From: Limosilactobacillus pulli
GTDB taxonomy: Bacteria > Bacillota > Bacilli > Lactobacillales > Lactobacillaceae
Length of the DNA stretch: 64,000 nucleotides
Assembly (NCBI RefSeq): GCF_947381555.1
Contig: NZ_CANCWQ010000001.1
Location: forward strand, 86,330-150,329
Direction: 5' to 3'
Shown: positions 25,100 through 32,693 of the stretch, piece after piece
Layout of the letters: every line of letters starts with the position of its first letter
Position numbering within the stretch: position 1 is the stretch's first letter
The notes under the pieces: generated by a model
Databases searched by the model: none
Told to the model about the DNA's origin: nothing
The model's input: the letters and a program-made list of their open reading frames with translations, nothing else
Program-made: the position numbers and the translations under genes

Positions 25100-26215
25100 C
25101 TAAATCATTGCACGGCGCACCAAGACATCAACTCCCTTAGGCGCCCAACCAGCGACGGTCGTTCCAGCCGGTACCGTAACCCAGCCCAGCCCTTCAAAGA
25201 CTAAGTCGCTTTTTTCCTTGATGGCAAACTCATGCCGTTCCAGTGGTGGAAAATCAGCCAGCTCGTCTTTGGTTGGCGGTGTCAGCAGATCGCCACAGTG
25301 CTTTTGATAAAACTCGTCGGCATTGGCAAGTTTCGTACGATGCAGTGGCAAGCTGTTTTCAAAGTAGGCAACAATGCCGGCATGTGGTCCCTTGACGTAA
25401 TCAAAGCGCGCCACCCCGCCCAAGAAGACGGTTTGAGAATCATTAAGCTGGAACGTTCTTGGCTTGATTTCCTTTTGTGGAGCTACGATTTTAAGATCCT
25501 TGGCCGATAAAACATGGGCCATTTGCTCTTGATGAATGATCCCTGGTGTGTCAACCAGCTTGTGACCATCATCCAAAGGAATCTCAATCTTGTCCAGCGT
25601 CGTACCTGGGAACCGTGACGTCGTAATCAGATCCTGCACGCCGGTCTGCTGCTTGATAATGGCATTGATCAAGGTCGACTTGCCGACGTTGGTAACCCCG
25701 ACGACATAAACGTCGCGATCTCCACGATGCTTTTCAATCTCAGCCAGCAGCTGGTCGATCTGGTGATTCTTTTTTGCCGAAACCAGCAGCGTATCAATTG
25801 GTCTAAGGCCTGCCAGATTGGCCTGCTGTCTCAGCCAATCCGTTAATTTACGTCGACGCAGCGAGCGCGGCAGCACATCTTCTTTGTTGCCGACCAGCAG
25901 GACTGGATTGTCATTACCTACAAACCGGTGCAGGCCAGGAATCAAACTGCCGTTAAAGTCAAAAATGTCCACCACGTAGACGATCAAAGCGTGCGCATCA
26001 CGAATATGATTCAACAGACGCAAAAAGTCATCGTCAGTCAAGGAAACCGGTGCGATTTCGTTATAATGACGCAGCCTGAAGCATCGCTGACAGTACAGCT
26101 CGCCAGACTCAAGACCTTTTTTCAGCGCTGAGTTAGGCGTGTATCCCAAGCCATCGGGATCCGTCGTTTGAATAACTGCACCACAGCCGATGCATCGCAA
26201 TTCTTCATCCTGCAT
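25100..26215 (-). CDS. yqeH: ribosome biogenesis GTPase YqeH
   Basis: A 371-residue circularly permuted GTPase needed for 30S assembly. The N-terminal zinc finger has CIGCGAVIQ (4-12) and CQRCFRLRHY. The permuted order is visible: the G4 motif LVGNKEDVLP (about 106-115) precedes the G1 P-loop GVTNVGKSTLIN (about 174-185) and the G3 DTPG. A C-terminal treble-clef-like region follows. Its start overlaps the yqeG stop by one base, so the two are coupled. Confidence 0.96.
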   Translation of the reverse strand: MQDEELRCIGCGAVIQTTDPDGLGYTPNSALKKGLESGELYCQRCFRLRHYNEIAPVSLTDDDFLRLLNHIRDAHALIVYVVDIFDFNGSLIPGLHRFVGNDNPVLLVGNKEDVLPRSLRRRKLTDWLRQQANLAGLRPIDTLLVSAKKNHQIDQLLAEIEKHRGDRDVYVVGVTNVGKSTLINAIIKQQTGVQDLITTSRFPGTTLDKIEIPLDDGHKLVDTPGIIHQEQMAHVLSAKDLKIVAPQKEIKPRTFQLNDSQTVFLGGVARFDYVKGPHAGIVAYFENSLPLHRTKLANADEFYQKHCGDLLTPPTKDELADFPPLERHEFAIKEKSDLVFEGLGWVTVPAGTTVAGWAPKGVDVLVRRAMI

Positions 26216-26745
26216 TATTTAAATTCCTCCTGCCAGTCCATTTCTTTTGGATACTGCTTTTGCAGACTCTGCATGACGAACTTCTCCATAAAACGGTTGG
26301 GCCGCGTGATCCACTTGTCGGTTTCAATCAATGGCTTGACCAAAATACTACGCACGTGCGCATGATTGGCAGCGGCCACGTCAGTCATCAGCTGATCGCC
26401 GACCATAACGACCTCAGACGGCTCCAGTCCAAGCTTTTTGCGTGCGCGCGTGATCCCGAAGCTCAATGGCTTAAGTGAACGGGCAACATATGGCAGATCC
26501 AGCTTTTGAACCGCCTTGCCAATCCGCGCCCGACTGTTGTTGGAGACCACGATCAATGGAATACCAGCTTCATGCAGTTCTTCCATCCATGCACGCAGTT
26601 CCGGGGTGCCATTTGGATTGTTCCAGGCAATCAGCGTGTTGTCCAGATCGCTGAAGACGGCTCGGATGCCTTGACGCTTGAGGGCTTGTGGTGAGATCTC
26701 ATAGGCGCGTGCGACCATCCAAGTCGGTTTAAACATTTCAAGCAT
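26215..26745 (-). CDS. yqeG: YqeG family HAD-IIIA phosphatase
   Basis: A 176-residue HAD-type phosphatase. The nucleophile motif is FSDLDNTLIAW (DxDxT), motif II is VVSNNSRARI, and the acidic motif is MVGDQLMTDVAAANHA. It opens the ribosome-assembly operon and overlaps yqeH by one base. Substrate unknown; homology to phosphatidylglycerophosphate phosphatases has been noted for the wider family. GAGGTGG before ATG 26745 sets the start; a further ATG nine bases on is also possible. Confidence 0.92.
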   Translation of the reverse strand: MLEMFKPTWMVARAYEISPQALKRQGIRAVFSDLDNTLIAWNNPNGTPELRAWMEELHEAGIPLIVVSNNSRARIGKAVQKLDLPYVARSLKPLSFGITRARKKLGLEPSEVVMVGDQLMTDVAAANHAHVRSILVKPLIETDKWITRPNRFMEKFVMQSLQKQYPKEMDWQEEFK

Positions 26746-26828
26746 TTTCCACCTCGTAAAAAAATTTCTAACTTCAATTATACCGACTAACCGGTATGGG
26801 TTCAATCAACGTGCAGTGTCAAGCAGTA

Positions 26829-26872
26829 ATAAAAAAATAAGGTCAGAACATTGCTGCTCCAACCTTATTGAT
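26829..26872 (-). terminator. rplT terminator
   Basis: AATAAGGT and ACCTTATT arms with a partly paired 17-base loop and a minus-strand run of seven T, just beyond rplT. Confidence 0.8.
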
Positions 26873-26887
26873 GATTTCAAACGCAAA

Positions 26888-27241
26888 TTAGTTGAGGGCC
26901 TTCTTGGCTTCGTCAACTACGGCCTTAAAGGCATCAGCGTCGTTAACGGCCAGGTCAGCCAGCATCTTACGGTTCATGTCGATGTTGGCCAGCTTCAGAC
27001 CATGCATCAGCTTGCTGTAGCTGATACCATTTTGACGGGCACCCGCGTTGATCCGGGCAATCCACAATTCACGGAAGTTGCGCTTGTTAGCCTTGCGGTC
27101 ACGGAATGCGTACAGACCGCTCTTCATAACTTGGTCCTTGGCAGTCTTGAACAGACGGTGCTTGGAACCAGTGTAACCCTTAGCCAACTTCATGATGCGC
27201 TTACGACGTGCGCGCGTAACAGTTCCACCCTTAACTCGCAT
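26888..27241 (-). CDS. rplT: 50S ribosomal protein L20
   Basis: A 117-residue basic protein. The start MRVKGGTVTRARRKRIMKLAKGY and the WIARINAGARQNGISYS segment identify L20, which binds 23S rRNA early in assembly. In many Firmicutes and in E. coli it also represses its own operon by binding the leader or an operator; the infC leader here carries an L20-type structure. Last gene of infC-rpmI-rplT. Confidence 0.98.
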   Translation of the reverse strand: MRVKGGTVTRARRKRIMKLAKGYTGSKHRLFKTAKDQVMKSGLYAFRDRKANKRNFRELWIARINAGARQNGISYSKLMHGLKLANIDMNRKMLADLAVNDADAFKAVVDEAKKALN

Positions 27242-27293
27242 AGTGGTATCCTCCTAGATTGTTTAAAAATTATTTAATCGTAAAATGCCCTGA

Positions 27294-27491
27294 TTACTTG
27301 GCAGGAAGCATCTTCTTGTAACGTTTTACGTTGGACTTGTCCATCATGGAAAGGCCACGCAGTTGACGACGTTGCTTCTTCGTCTTACCGTGGAAACGGT
27401 GGCTGGTGAAAGCTTGGGCACTCTTGAAGCCACCCTTGGCAGTACGCTTGAAACGCTTAGCAGCAGCGCGATTAGTCTTCATCTTTGGCAT
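27294..27491 (-). CDS. rpmI: 50S ribosomal protein L35
   Basis: A 65-residue, very basic protein with the L35 start PKMKTNRAAAKRFK and the segment FTSHRFHGKTKKQRRQLRG. Second gene of the IF-3 operon, 24 bases after infC. Confidence 0.98.
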   Translation of the reverse strand: MPKMKTNRAAAKRFKRTAKGGFKSAQAFTSHRFHGKTKKQRRQLRGLSMMDKSNVKRYKKMLPAK

Positions 27492-27515
27492 AACTATTTC
27501 CTACCTTCTTAATAA

Positions 27516-28040
27516 TTATTTTTTTGCCTTATCAGCAGCAGGGGCCAGCGTTAAGAACATGCTGCGCCCTTCCATCTTTGGCCGTTGCACAACCGTTGCG
27601 ATGTCCTTAGTTTCTTCGGCCATCTTTTCAATCATGTCACGTCCGATATCCTTATGGGTAATTGCCCGACCACGGAAACGAATTGAAACTCGTACCTTGT
27701 CGCCCTTTTCGATAAACGTCCGCACGCGCTTCAGCTTAACGTTGAAGTCGTTGGTATCAATCGATGGGCTCAGGCGAATTTCCTTAACCGTGACCGTCTT
27801 TTGGTTCTTGCGGGCTTCCCGTTCTTTCTTTTGCATCTCAAAACGGTACTTCCCGTAGTCCATAATCCGTGCGACTGCGGGACGGGCCTTGGGCGCAACC
27901 AGCACCAGATCAAGGCCGGCATCCTCAGCCAGCTGCAAAGCTTCACGTTTGGACTTGATGCCCAGTTGTTCACCATTTTGGTCGATCAGACGAACTTCCC
28001 GTGCACGAATACCGTCATTGACAATCATTCCTTGAGCTAT
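27516..28040 (-). CDS. infC: translation initiation factor IF-3 (probable AUA start)
   Basis: IF-3 binds the 30S subunit and checks the start codon and initiator tRNA. The protein has the N-domain (VNDGIRAREVRLID ... ALQLAEDAGLDLVLVAPKA), the linker KKEREARKNQK and the C-domain (LSPSIDTNDFNVKLKR). The first in-frame ATG (28028) has only AAGGA directly abutting it. A perfect GGAGG lies nine bases before an ATA four codons upstream (28038-28040), giving I-A-Q-G-M-I-V-N-D. infC genes elsewhere are known for rare AUU-type starts that let IF-3 limit its own synthesis, so the ATA is my chosen start. 174 codons. Confidence 0.92.
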   Translation of the reverse strand: MAQGMIVNDGIRAREVRLIDQNGEQLGIKSKREALQLAEDAGLDLVLVAPKARPAVARIMDYGKYRFEMQKKEREARKNQKTVTVKEIRLSPSIDTNDFNVKLKRVRTFIEKGDKVRVSIRFRGRAITHKDIGRDMIEKMAEETKDIATVVQRPKMEGRSMFLTLAPAADKAKK

Positions 28041-28059
28041 GGCAACACACCTCCAATTT

Positions 28060-28212
28060 TACTAGCAGAAAGATCAAGCAAAAAAAGCGGAATGCATACC
28101 GCACCCCGCTAAACTCCATTGACAAGGACTGCCAACGGTCATTTAAACTCGTCAGCCCGGCAACTCTAGTCACCAAGGCGAGAAGCGGGTGCTTCTGCTT
28201 TTTCTTTCAACA
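28060..28212 (-). promoter_or_regulatory. L20-type leader of the infC-rpmI-rplT operon
   Basis: A 150-base structured untranslated leader ends in a terminator-like hairpin on the minus strand (AGCGG ... CCGCT followed by seven T, about 28079-28108). Upstream are paired elements such as AGCACCCGCTTCTCGCC and GCGGGGTGC. Position and form fit the L20 leader, at which L20 promotes premature termination. The match is by layout; I did not run a covariance model. Confidence 0.75.
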
Positions 28213-28218
28213 GATACT

Positions 28219-28247
28219 AATATACTAAATCGATTCATTGATGTCAA
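28219..28247 (-). promoter_or_regulatory. infC operon promoter
   Basis: A perfect TTGACA (28242-28247), 17 bases, TATATT (28219-28224) on the minus strand, just upstream of the L20-type leader. It overlaps the end of the dnaI gene region by position only. Confidence 0.85.
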
Positions 28248-28255
28248 GGCATAAT

Positions 28256-29182
28256 TTAATTGCCCGAGCGCATGTTTTCACCTTCGATATGATACTCGCG
28301 CGACAAAAAACGAATGCGCTGCATGATCCGCTTGGCCTTCATCGGCTCACGAGCTCCCTGCGCATCAATTGCCAAATGCTGATCCTCCAACTGCTGCATC
28401 GTGAAATTGGAGCTAAAAAACGTCGGCAGCTCTTCTTGCATGCGGTATTCCAAAATTACGCCCAAGACATCGTCACGAACCCAGGCCGACATTGAATCGG
28501 CACCGATGTCGTCCAGCATCAGAATCGGCGCTTTTTTAATGGCATCGCGTCGTGAATCAACCGAGCCATCCTTGATTGCGCCTTTCATTTCAACGGCAAA
28601 GCTAGGAAAGTGCACCATTGTCGAGATGATGCCTCGCTCAGCCAGTGCATTAGCGGTTGCCCCAAGCAAATAGGTTTTGCCAACACCAAAATTCCCCGAC
28701 AGATAGAGCCCTGGCTGGAACTGGCCGGGCTGATAGGTCTGCGAAAAACTGATTGCCGCCTGCAAAGCATCCATTCGATCATCATTATCGCGAATCACAT
28801 TATTAAAGCTGGCTTCACGAATAAACTTGGGCATTCGTACCGTCGTGACGCGCTGCCTTAACTCAGCGGCCTGCTGCTGGGCTCTGAGCTGAGCGGTCGG
28901 TACGTAGACTACGTCGATTCTTCCCGCACTGACGACCAGTTGTGGCGTATAGCCCGGTGCAATGCTTGCTTGGTGATTTTGCAGCAGTATTTTTTCATGA
29001 TAAAACTCATAAAGTTTGGAGCTGCCTCGTTCGATCTGCTCATTGGACAGTTCATTGCGATGCTCACGCAAAAATTTTTGGACATCGGGATCCTGATAAG
29101 CCTTTTTGATCAGTTCCCGATACTGTGGCGAGCCGCTTTGACCACCAATGATCGAGTTGATGGTTTCCATGATAGGACGCAT
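28256..29182 (-). CDS. dnaI: primosomal protein DnaI (helicase loader)
   Basis: A 308-residue AAA+ helicase loader. An N-terminal domain (about 1-125) should contact the replicative helicase. The ATPase domain follows, with Walker A SGNFGVGKTYLLGA and Walker B ILMLDDIGAD. It places the DnaC-type helicase on DNA with the DnaB and DnaD proteins. GGAGGG before the ATG at 29182 fixes the start; the longer frame begins at a TTG within that site. It follows dnaB by 18 bases. Confidence 0.95.
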   Translation of the reverse strand: MRPIMETINSIIGGQSGSPQYRELIKKAYQDPDVQKFLREHRNELSNEQIERGSSKLYEFYHEKILLQNHQASIAPGYTPQLVVSAGRIDVVYVPTAQLRAQQQAAELRQRVTTVRMPKFIREASFNNVIRDNDDRMDALQAAISFSQTYQPGQFQPGLYLSGNFGVGKTYLLGATANALAERGIISTMVHFPSFAVEMKGAIKDGSVDSRRDAIKKAPILMLDDIGADSMSAWVRDDVLGVILEYRMQEELPTFFSSNFTMQQLEDQHLAIDAQGAREPMKAKRIMQRIRFLSREYHIEGENMRSGN

Positions 29183-29200
29183 TGGCAATCCCTCCAATCA

Positions 29201-30589
29201 TTATTTCTTGGTACCTGGGTTATTTTTTTGCTGATTGAGCTCAGCCAGCATCTGGTCAATCTTAGCCAGTTTTTCGGCCGATGGTTCTTTGTTTTTGACT
29301 TTTTCTGGATGCTTAGCCCACTCCGGCAGCTCTTCATTAATATTGCTGCGTCCACTTGAATAATAGCGACGGCGCGGCTTTGCACCTGCCTGTTTTTCAT
29401 TGTTTTTACGATGTTTTTTGATCTCGCGAATCGCATCGGCAGCCGTTTTGACGCCCGCTTTGGTCCAAGCATTGATAATCCCGTCAGCCAAGCCCGATTT
29501 TAAGGTTGTATATTCTTTTTCAACAAACATATAGTTGATCAAGATGTTGATAACCTCATTTGGCATACCGCTATTTTCAATCATTCTCAATACGGTATTG
29601 CGTTCATTTGGAGAGACATATGCAGCCCCAACACTTTGTTTGATGCCAGCCAAAAAGTCATTAGGTGTATTTTCACGAGCAACTTTGATCAGATTGCGTT
29701 CCGTTTCACCCAGCCCATCTAAATTTTCATCGCCAGCAGCAACCACCGGCGCCGGATCATCATTTTGACGCAGCGTACCGGCATATTTGGCGGCGATGCG
29801 CTGCTTTAGAATATTTGGCTGCAGCATACTGGTTCTAAAATCAGTCGCGTCAAAAACCAGATCAGCCATTTCAAGGGCACCAATGCCATACATCAAGCTC
29901 TCAGTCAAAATCAGACGACGCTGATCCTTGACGCTTTGCAGATCAACTCCGCGGTTTTCCAGGCGGCTGAGCAAAAGGCCAAAATCAAAATCATTTTGCG
30001 GGACTGCCTTGATAGCATTGCTTTTTTGCACGGCCGTAGCTCTGGCATTATTCAGTGTTGGGCGTTCTGCATCCCAAGCCGCCCGGTCCGGTTTAAAGAC
30101 CTCAAAATAGTCATGCGTCAGATTATGCATGCGACTGGTATCAAACTGATAGCGTCTGGAATGGGCCACTAATTCATTAAAGCGCTGCTCACCAATCTGT
30201 TGAAGCAGCCGTACACTCAAAAGATCATCATTGATAAATTCTTCAGGCGTCATGGTTGGCTGCAGCACATAGACAAAAACGCCGCCAATCTCATCTTGTT
30301 GATAAAACGTCTGCAGCATTTCAACGCCCTCTAAAGCATTACGGGCTTCAGCAAACTGAGCTATGCCAAGATTTAAACGATCCAGCATGATACTGTGCGC
30401 CTGGCGCTTGGTCAGCATCGGATCGGGCTTGAGCTGACTTTGTAAAGCATAAAAAAGCCCCAGCGCGGTGGGACTTAACAATGGTTGATAAAAATCAATA
30501 AAAGTCGCCTGGTCAAACCGTACAAAGTCTGACGCAGCGGCCACGATAAAGCCGGTTTGCGGCGTCAAGCGTCCTTGCACCTCAGCCAT
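29201..30589 (-). CDS. dnaB: replication initiation and membrane attachment protein DnaB
   Basis: A 462-residue protein of the Gram-positive DnaB/DnaD family, not the helicase. It has the N-terminal winged-helix-like domain (about 1-120) and a C-terminal DnaB_2 domain (about 315-400) with the YxxxIxxxW-type pattern seen as NYMFVEKEYTTLKSGLADGIINAWTKAGV. The tail is basic and Lys/Gln rich. With DnaD and DnaI it loads the helicase at oriC and at restarting forks. Confidence 0.94.
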   Translation of the reverse strand: MAEVQGRLTPQTGFIVAAASDFVRFDQATFIDFYQPLLSPTALGLFYALQSQLKPDPMLTKRQAHSIMLDRLNLGIAQFAEARNALEGVEMLQTFYQQDEIGGVFVYVLQPTMTPEEFINDDLLSVRLLQQIGEQRFNELVAHSRRYQFDTSRMHNLTHDYFEVFKPDRAAWDAERPTLNNARATAVQKSNAIKAVPQNDFDFGLLLSRLENRGVDLQSVKDQRRLILTESLMYGIGALEMADLVFDATDFRTSMLQPNILKQRIAAKYAGTLRQNDDPAPVVAAGDENLDGLGETERNLIKVARENTPNDFLAGIKQSVGAAYVSPNERNTVLRMIENSGMPNEVINILINYMFVEKEYTTLKSGLADGIINAWTKAGVKTAADAIREIKKHRKNNEKQAGAKPRRRYYSSGRSNINEELPEWAKHPEKVKNKEPSAEKLAKIDQMLAELNQQKNNPGTKK

Positions 30590-30605
30590 AACGACTCCCC
30601 CTTAG

Positions 30606-31079
30606 TTAGTCTTGATGCTTTTGATGATTTTGATTAATCATTGCCTCCAGCTCATTCATAAACGCATCAACGTCTTTAAACTGACGATAGACACTGGCAA
30701 AACGAATGTAGGAGATCTCATCGACGTCTTTGAGCTCGTTCATTACGTATTCGCCAATTACCTGGCTGGATACCTCATTTTCTCCCATTGAACGAACGCG
30801 TCTTTCAACCTCATTGGCAATGCTGGTAAGCTTTTCCATGCTGACGGGACGCTTTTCGGCTGAGCGAACCAGACCGTTTAGGACCTTTTGGCGATTGAAC
30901 TCCTGGCGCGTACCGTCTTTTTTGACTACCAAAAGCGGCGTCTCCTCATAGCGCTCAAAGGTAGTAAAGCGAAAGCCACAGTTTGCACATTCGCGACGAC
31001 GACGAATACAGATGCCGTCTTCGCTTGGACGACTGTCAACTACGCGCGATCCATTATGATGGCAGTGTGGACATTGCAT
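30606..31079 (-). CDS. nrdR: transcriptional repressor NrdR
   Basis: A 157-residue repressor of ribonucleotide reductase genes. The zinc ribbon is CPHCHHNGSRVVDSR followed by CANCGFRFTTFE, and the ATP-cone domain (about 46-136) has VVKKDGTRQEFNRQKV. It senses ATP/dATP and binds NrdR boxes. AGGAGG before the ATG at 31079 fixes the start. Confidence 0.97.
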   Translation of the reverse strand: MQCPHCHHNGSRVVDSRPSEDGICIRRRRECANCGFRFTTFERYEETPLLVVKKDGTRQEFNRQKVLNGLVRSAEKRPVSMEKLTSIANEVERRVRSMGENEVSSQVIGEYVMNELKDVDEISYIRFASVYRQFKDVDAFMNELEAMINQNHQKHQD

Positions 31080-31123
31080 ACAGGTTCCTCCTGTTAATTG
31101 GTTATGCATCTATCTTATCACAT

Positions 31124-31732
31124 TTATAATAATTGATGCTGACTTACCCGGTCAACCAATTCTGCTACCTGGCTACGCGTTTGCTCAAGCGTACCGTTAT
31201 TATCGATAATTACATCAGCTCGCTGCATCTTTTCTTTTAAAGACATTTGCGAACTGATTTTTTTGACGGCATCCATTTTCGAAATCTGATCCCGCTTCAT
31301 CAAACGCTTCAGCTGTGTTGCCTGATCAACGACTGCCAAAACCGTCAGATCGCACTCCTCATCCATTCCCGTTTCAAACAGCAATGGTACGTCCAGCACT
31401 ACTACCGGCAGATGCTGTTTTTTAAATTCATCCAGCTGGGAATCGATTGCTTCTTGAATCAGCGGATGTTCAATTTTGTCCAGATCACTCAGCTTTTTAG
31501 GATCATCAAAAACCGTTTTACCCAGCTTTTTGCGATCAAGCGTACCATCGGAATTAAGCATCTGAGGACCAAAGCGATTTACGATCTGTTCCAATCCTTT
31601 GCTGCCCGGCATTACAATCTGACGTGCAATCAAATCGGCATCAATCACCGGCCAGCCGACTGCTTTAAGAATGCTGCTGATAGTTGACTTGCCGCTTGCA
31701 ATGCCGCCCGTCAGTCCGATTACCAGCGTCAT
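31124..31732 (-). CDS. coaE: dephospho-CoA kinase
   Basis: A 202-residue P-loop kinase that carries out the last step of coenzyme A synthesis. Walker A is GLTGGIASGKST (6-17), with DADLIARQIV and VLDVPLLFETGMD further on. Its ATG overlaps the mutM stop by 4 bases. Confidence 0.96.
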   Translation of the reverse strand: MTLVIGLTGGIASGKSTISSILKAVGWPVIDADLIARQIVMPGSKGLEQIVNRFGPQMLNSDGTLDRKKLGKTVFDDPKKLSDLDKIEHPLIQEAIDSQLDEFKKQHLPVVVLDVPLLFETGMDEECDLTVLAVVDQATQLKRLMKRDQISKMDAVKKISSQMSLKEKMQRADVIIDNNGTLEQTRSQVAELVDRVSQHQLL

Positions 31733-32568
31733 TTCTGATCACCTTCCAAGGGCTGACAATGCGGACAAAAAGTCGTCCCACGCTGAGCTACCTTGATCTT
31801 GACCAGCTTATGGCCACAGCGCTCACATTTTTCGCCCCCACGACCATAAACCTCCAACTGGTTTTGAAAGGCACCGGCCTCACCAAAGGCATTCATAAAC
31901 GTATGCACGGTCGTTCCCTTATATTTAGTCGCCTTGGCAATCTCTTTGATGATATTGTCGTGTAAGATTCGAATCTGCTCGTCAGTCAGCGAATTGGCCG
32001 GCTGTTCAGGATTGATGCAGCTTTGCCACAGCACCTCATCACAATAGATATTGCCTAGGCCGGCTACATGATCCTGATTCAGCAAGAATGGCTTGATCTT
32101 GCTGCGACTCTTTTTTAAGATGCATTTGAAGTAGTCAACCTTGAAATCTTTTTCGGTTGGTTCAGGACCCATCGTCTTTAAGCCGCCCACCTGCATTTCG
32201 GTTCCGGTTTTGACTAAGTGCATCCGGCCAAACTTGCGCGTATCGCGATAGCAAAGCTCCGTGCCGTCCGTAAAATGAAAAACCACATGGGTATGCTTGT
32301 CGATTGGCCCGTCATTTAATTGGCGATAATAGCTGCCTTCCATTCTGAGATGCGAGACCATAGTCAGATTATTAGTAAAGCGAAACAGCAGATACTTGCC
32401 GCGCCGATCGATGCGTTCGATCGTCTGCCCGATCAGTGCCTGACGAAATTCATCTATATCGTTTTCAATTGTTTTTCCATAATAAACGTCAATTTCTTGA
32501 ATCTTGCGGCCCGCAGCAATGTTCATCAAGCCGCGACGCACGGTTTCTACTTCTGGCATTTCTGGCAT
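31729..32568 (-). CDS. mutM: formamidopyrimidine-DNA glycosylase
   Basis: A 279-residue bifunctional glycosylase/lyase that removes 8-oxoguanine. After Met removal the N-terminal Pro2-Glu3 (PEMPEVETVRRGL) forms the active site; this fixes the start at 32568 and rules out the 10-codon longer frame. The helix-two-turn-helix GNIYCDEVLW and the C-terminal zinc finger (CERCGHKLV ... FCPHCQ) are intact. Between polA and coaE, as in many Firmicutes. Confidence 0.97.
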   Translation of the reverse strand: MPEMPEVETVRRGLMNIAAGRKIQEIDVYYGKTIENDIDEFRQALIGQTIERIDRRGKYLLFRFTNNLTMVSHLRMEGSYYRQLNDGPIDKHTHVVFHFTDGTELCYRDTRKFGRMHLVKTGTEMQVGGLKTMGPEPTEKDFKVDYFKCILKKSRSKIKPFLLNQDHVAGLGNIYCDEVLWQSCINPEQPANSLTDEQIRILHDNIIKEIAKATKYKGTTVHTFMNAFGEAGAFQNQLEVYGRGGEKCERCGHKLVKIKVAQRGTTFCPHCQPLEGDQK

Positions 32569-32655
32569 TTGATCGTCCTCATTTCTTTTTAGAATCATTA
32601 TTGATTATAGTAGATTTTCGTTTTTGAACCAGTGATCTGCTCAAACCAACAGCTC

Positions 32656-32690
32656 AAAAAACCGCGGTCAGATTCATTGGCCGCGGCTTG
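32656..32690 (-). terminator. polA terminator
   Basis: Two CCGCGG blocks (32662-32667, 32681-32686) pair, with TTTTTT next on the minus strand, just after polA. mutM begins further on without a clear promoter seen. Confidence 0.75.
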
Positions 32691-32693
32691 AAC

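Noticed and set aside
26816..27277. 153-codon + strand frame over rplT
   Set aside because: It crosses the rplT terminator and mirrors the L20 gene; no ribosome site.
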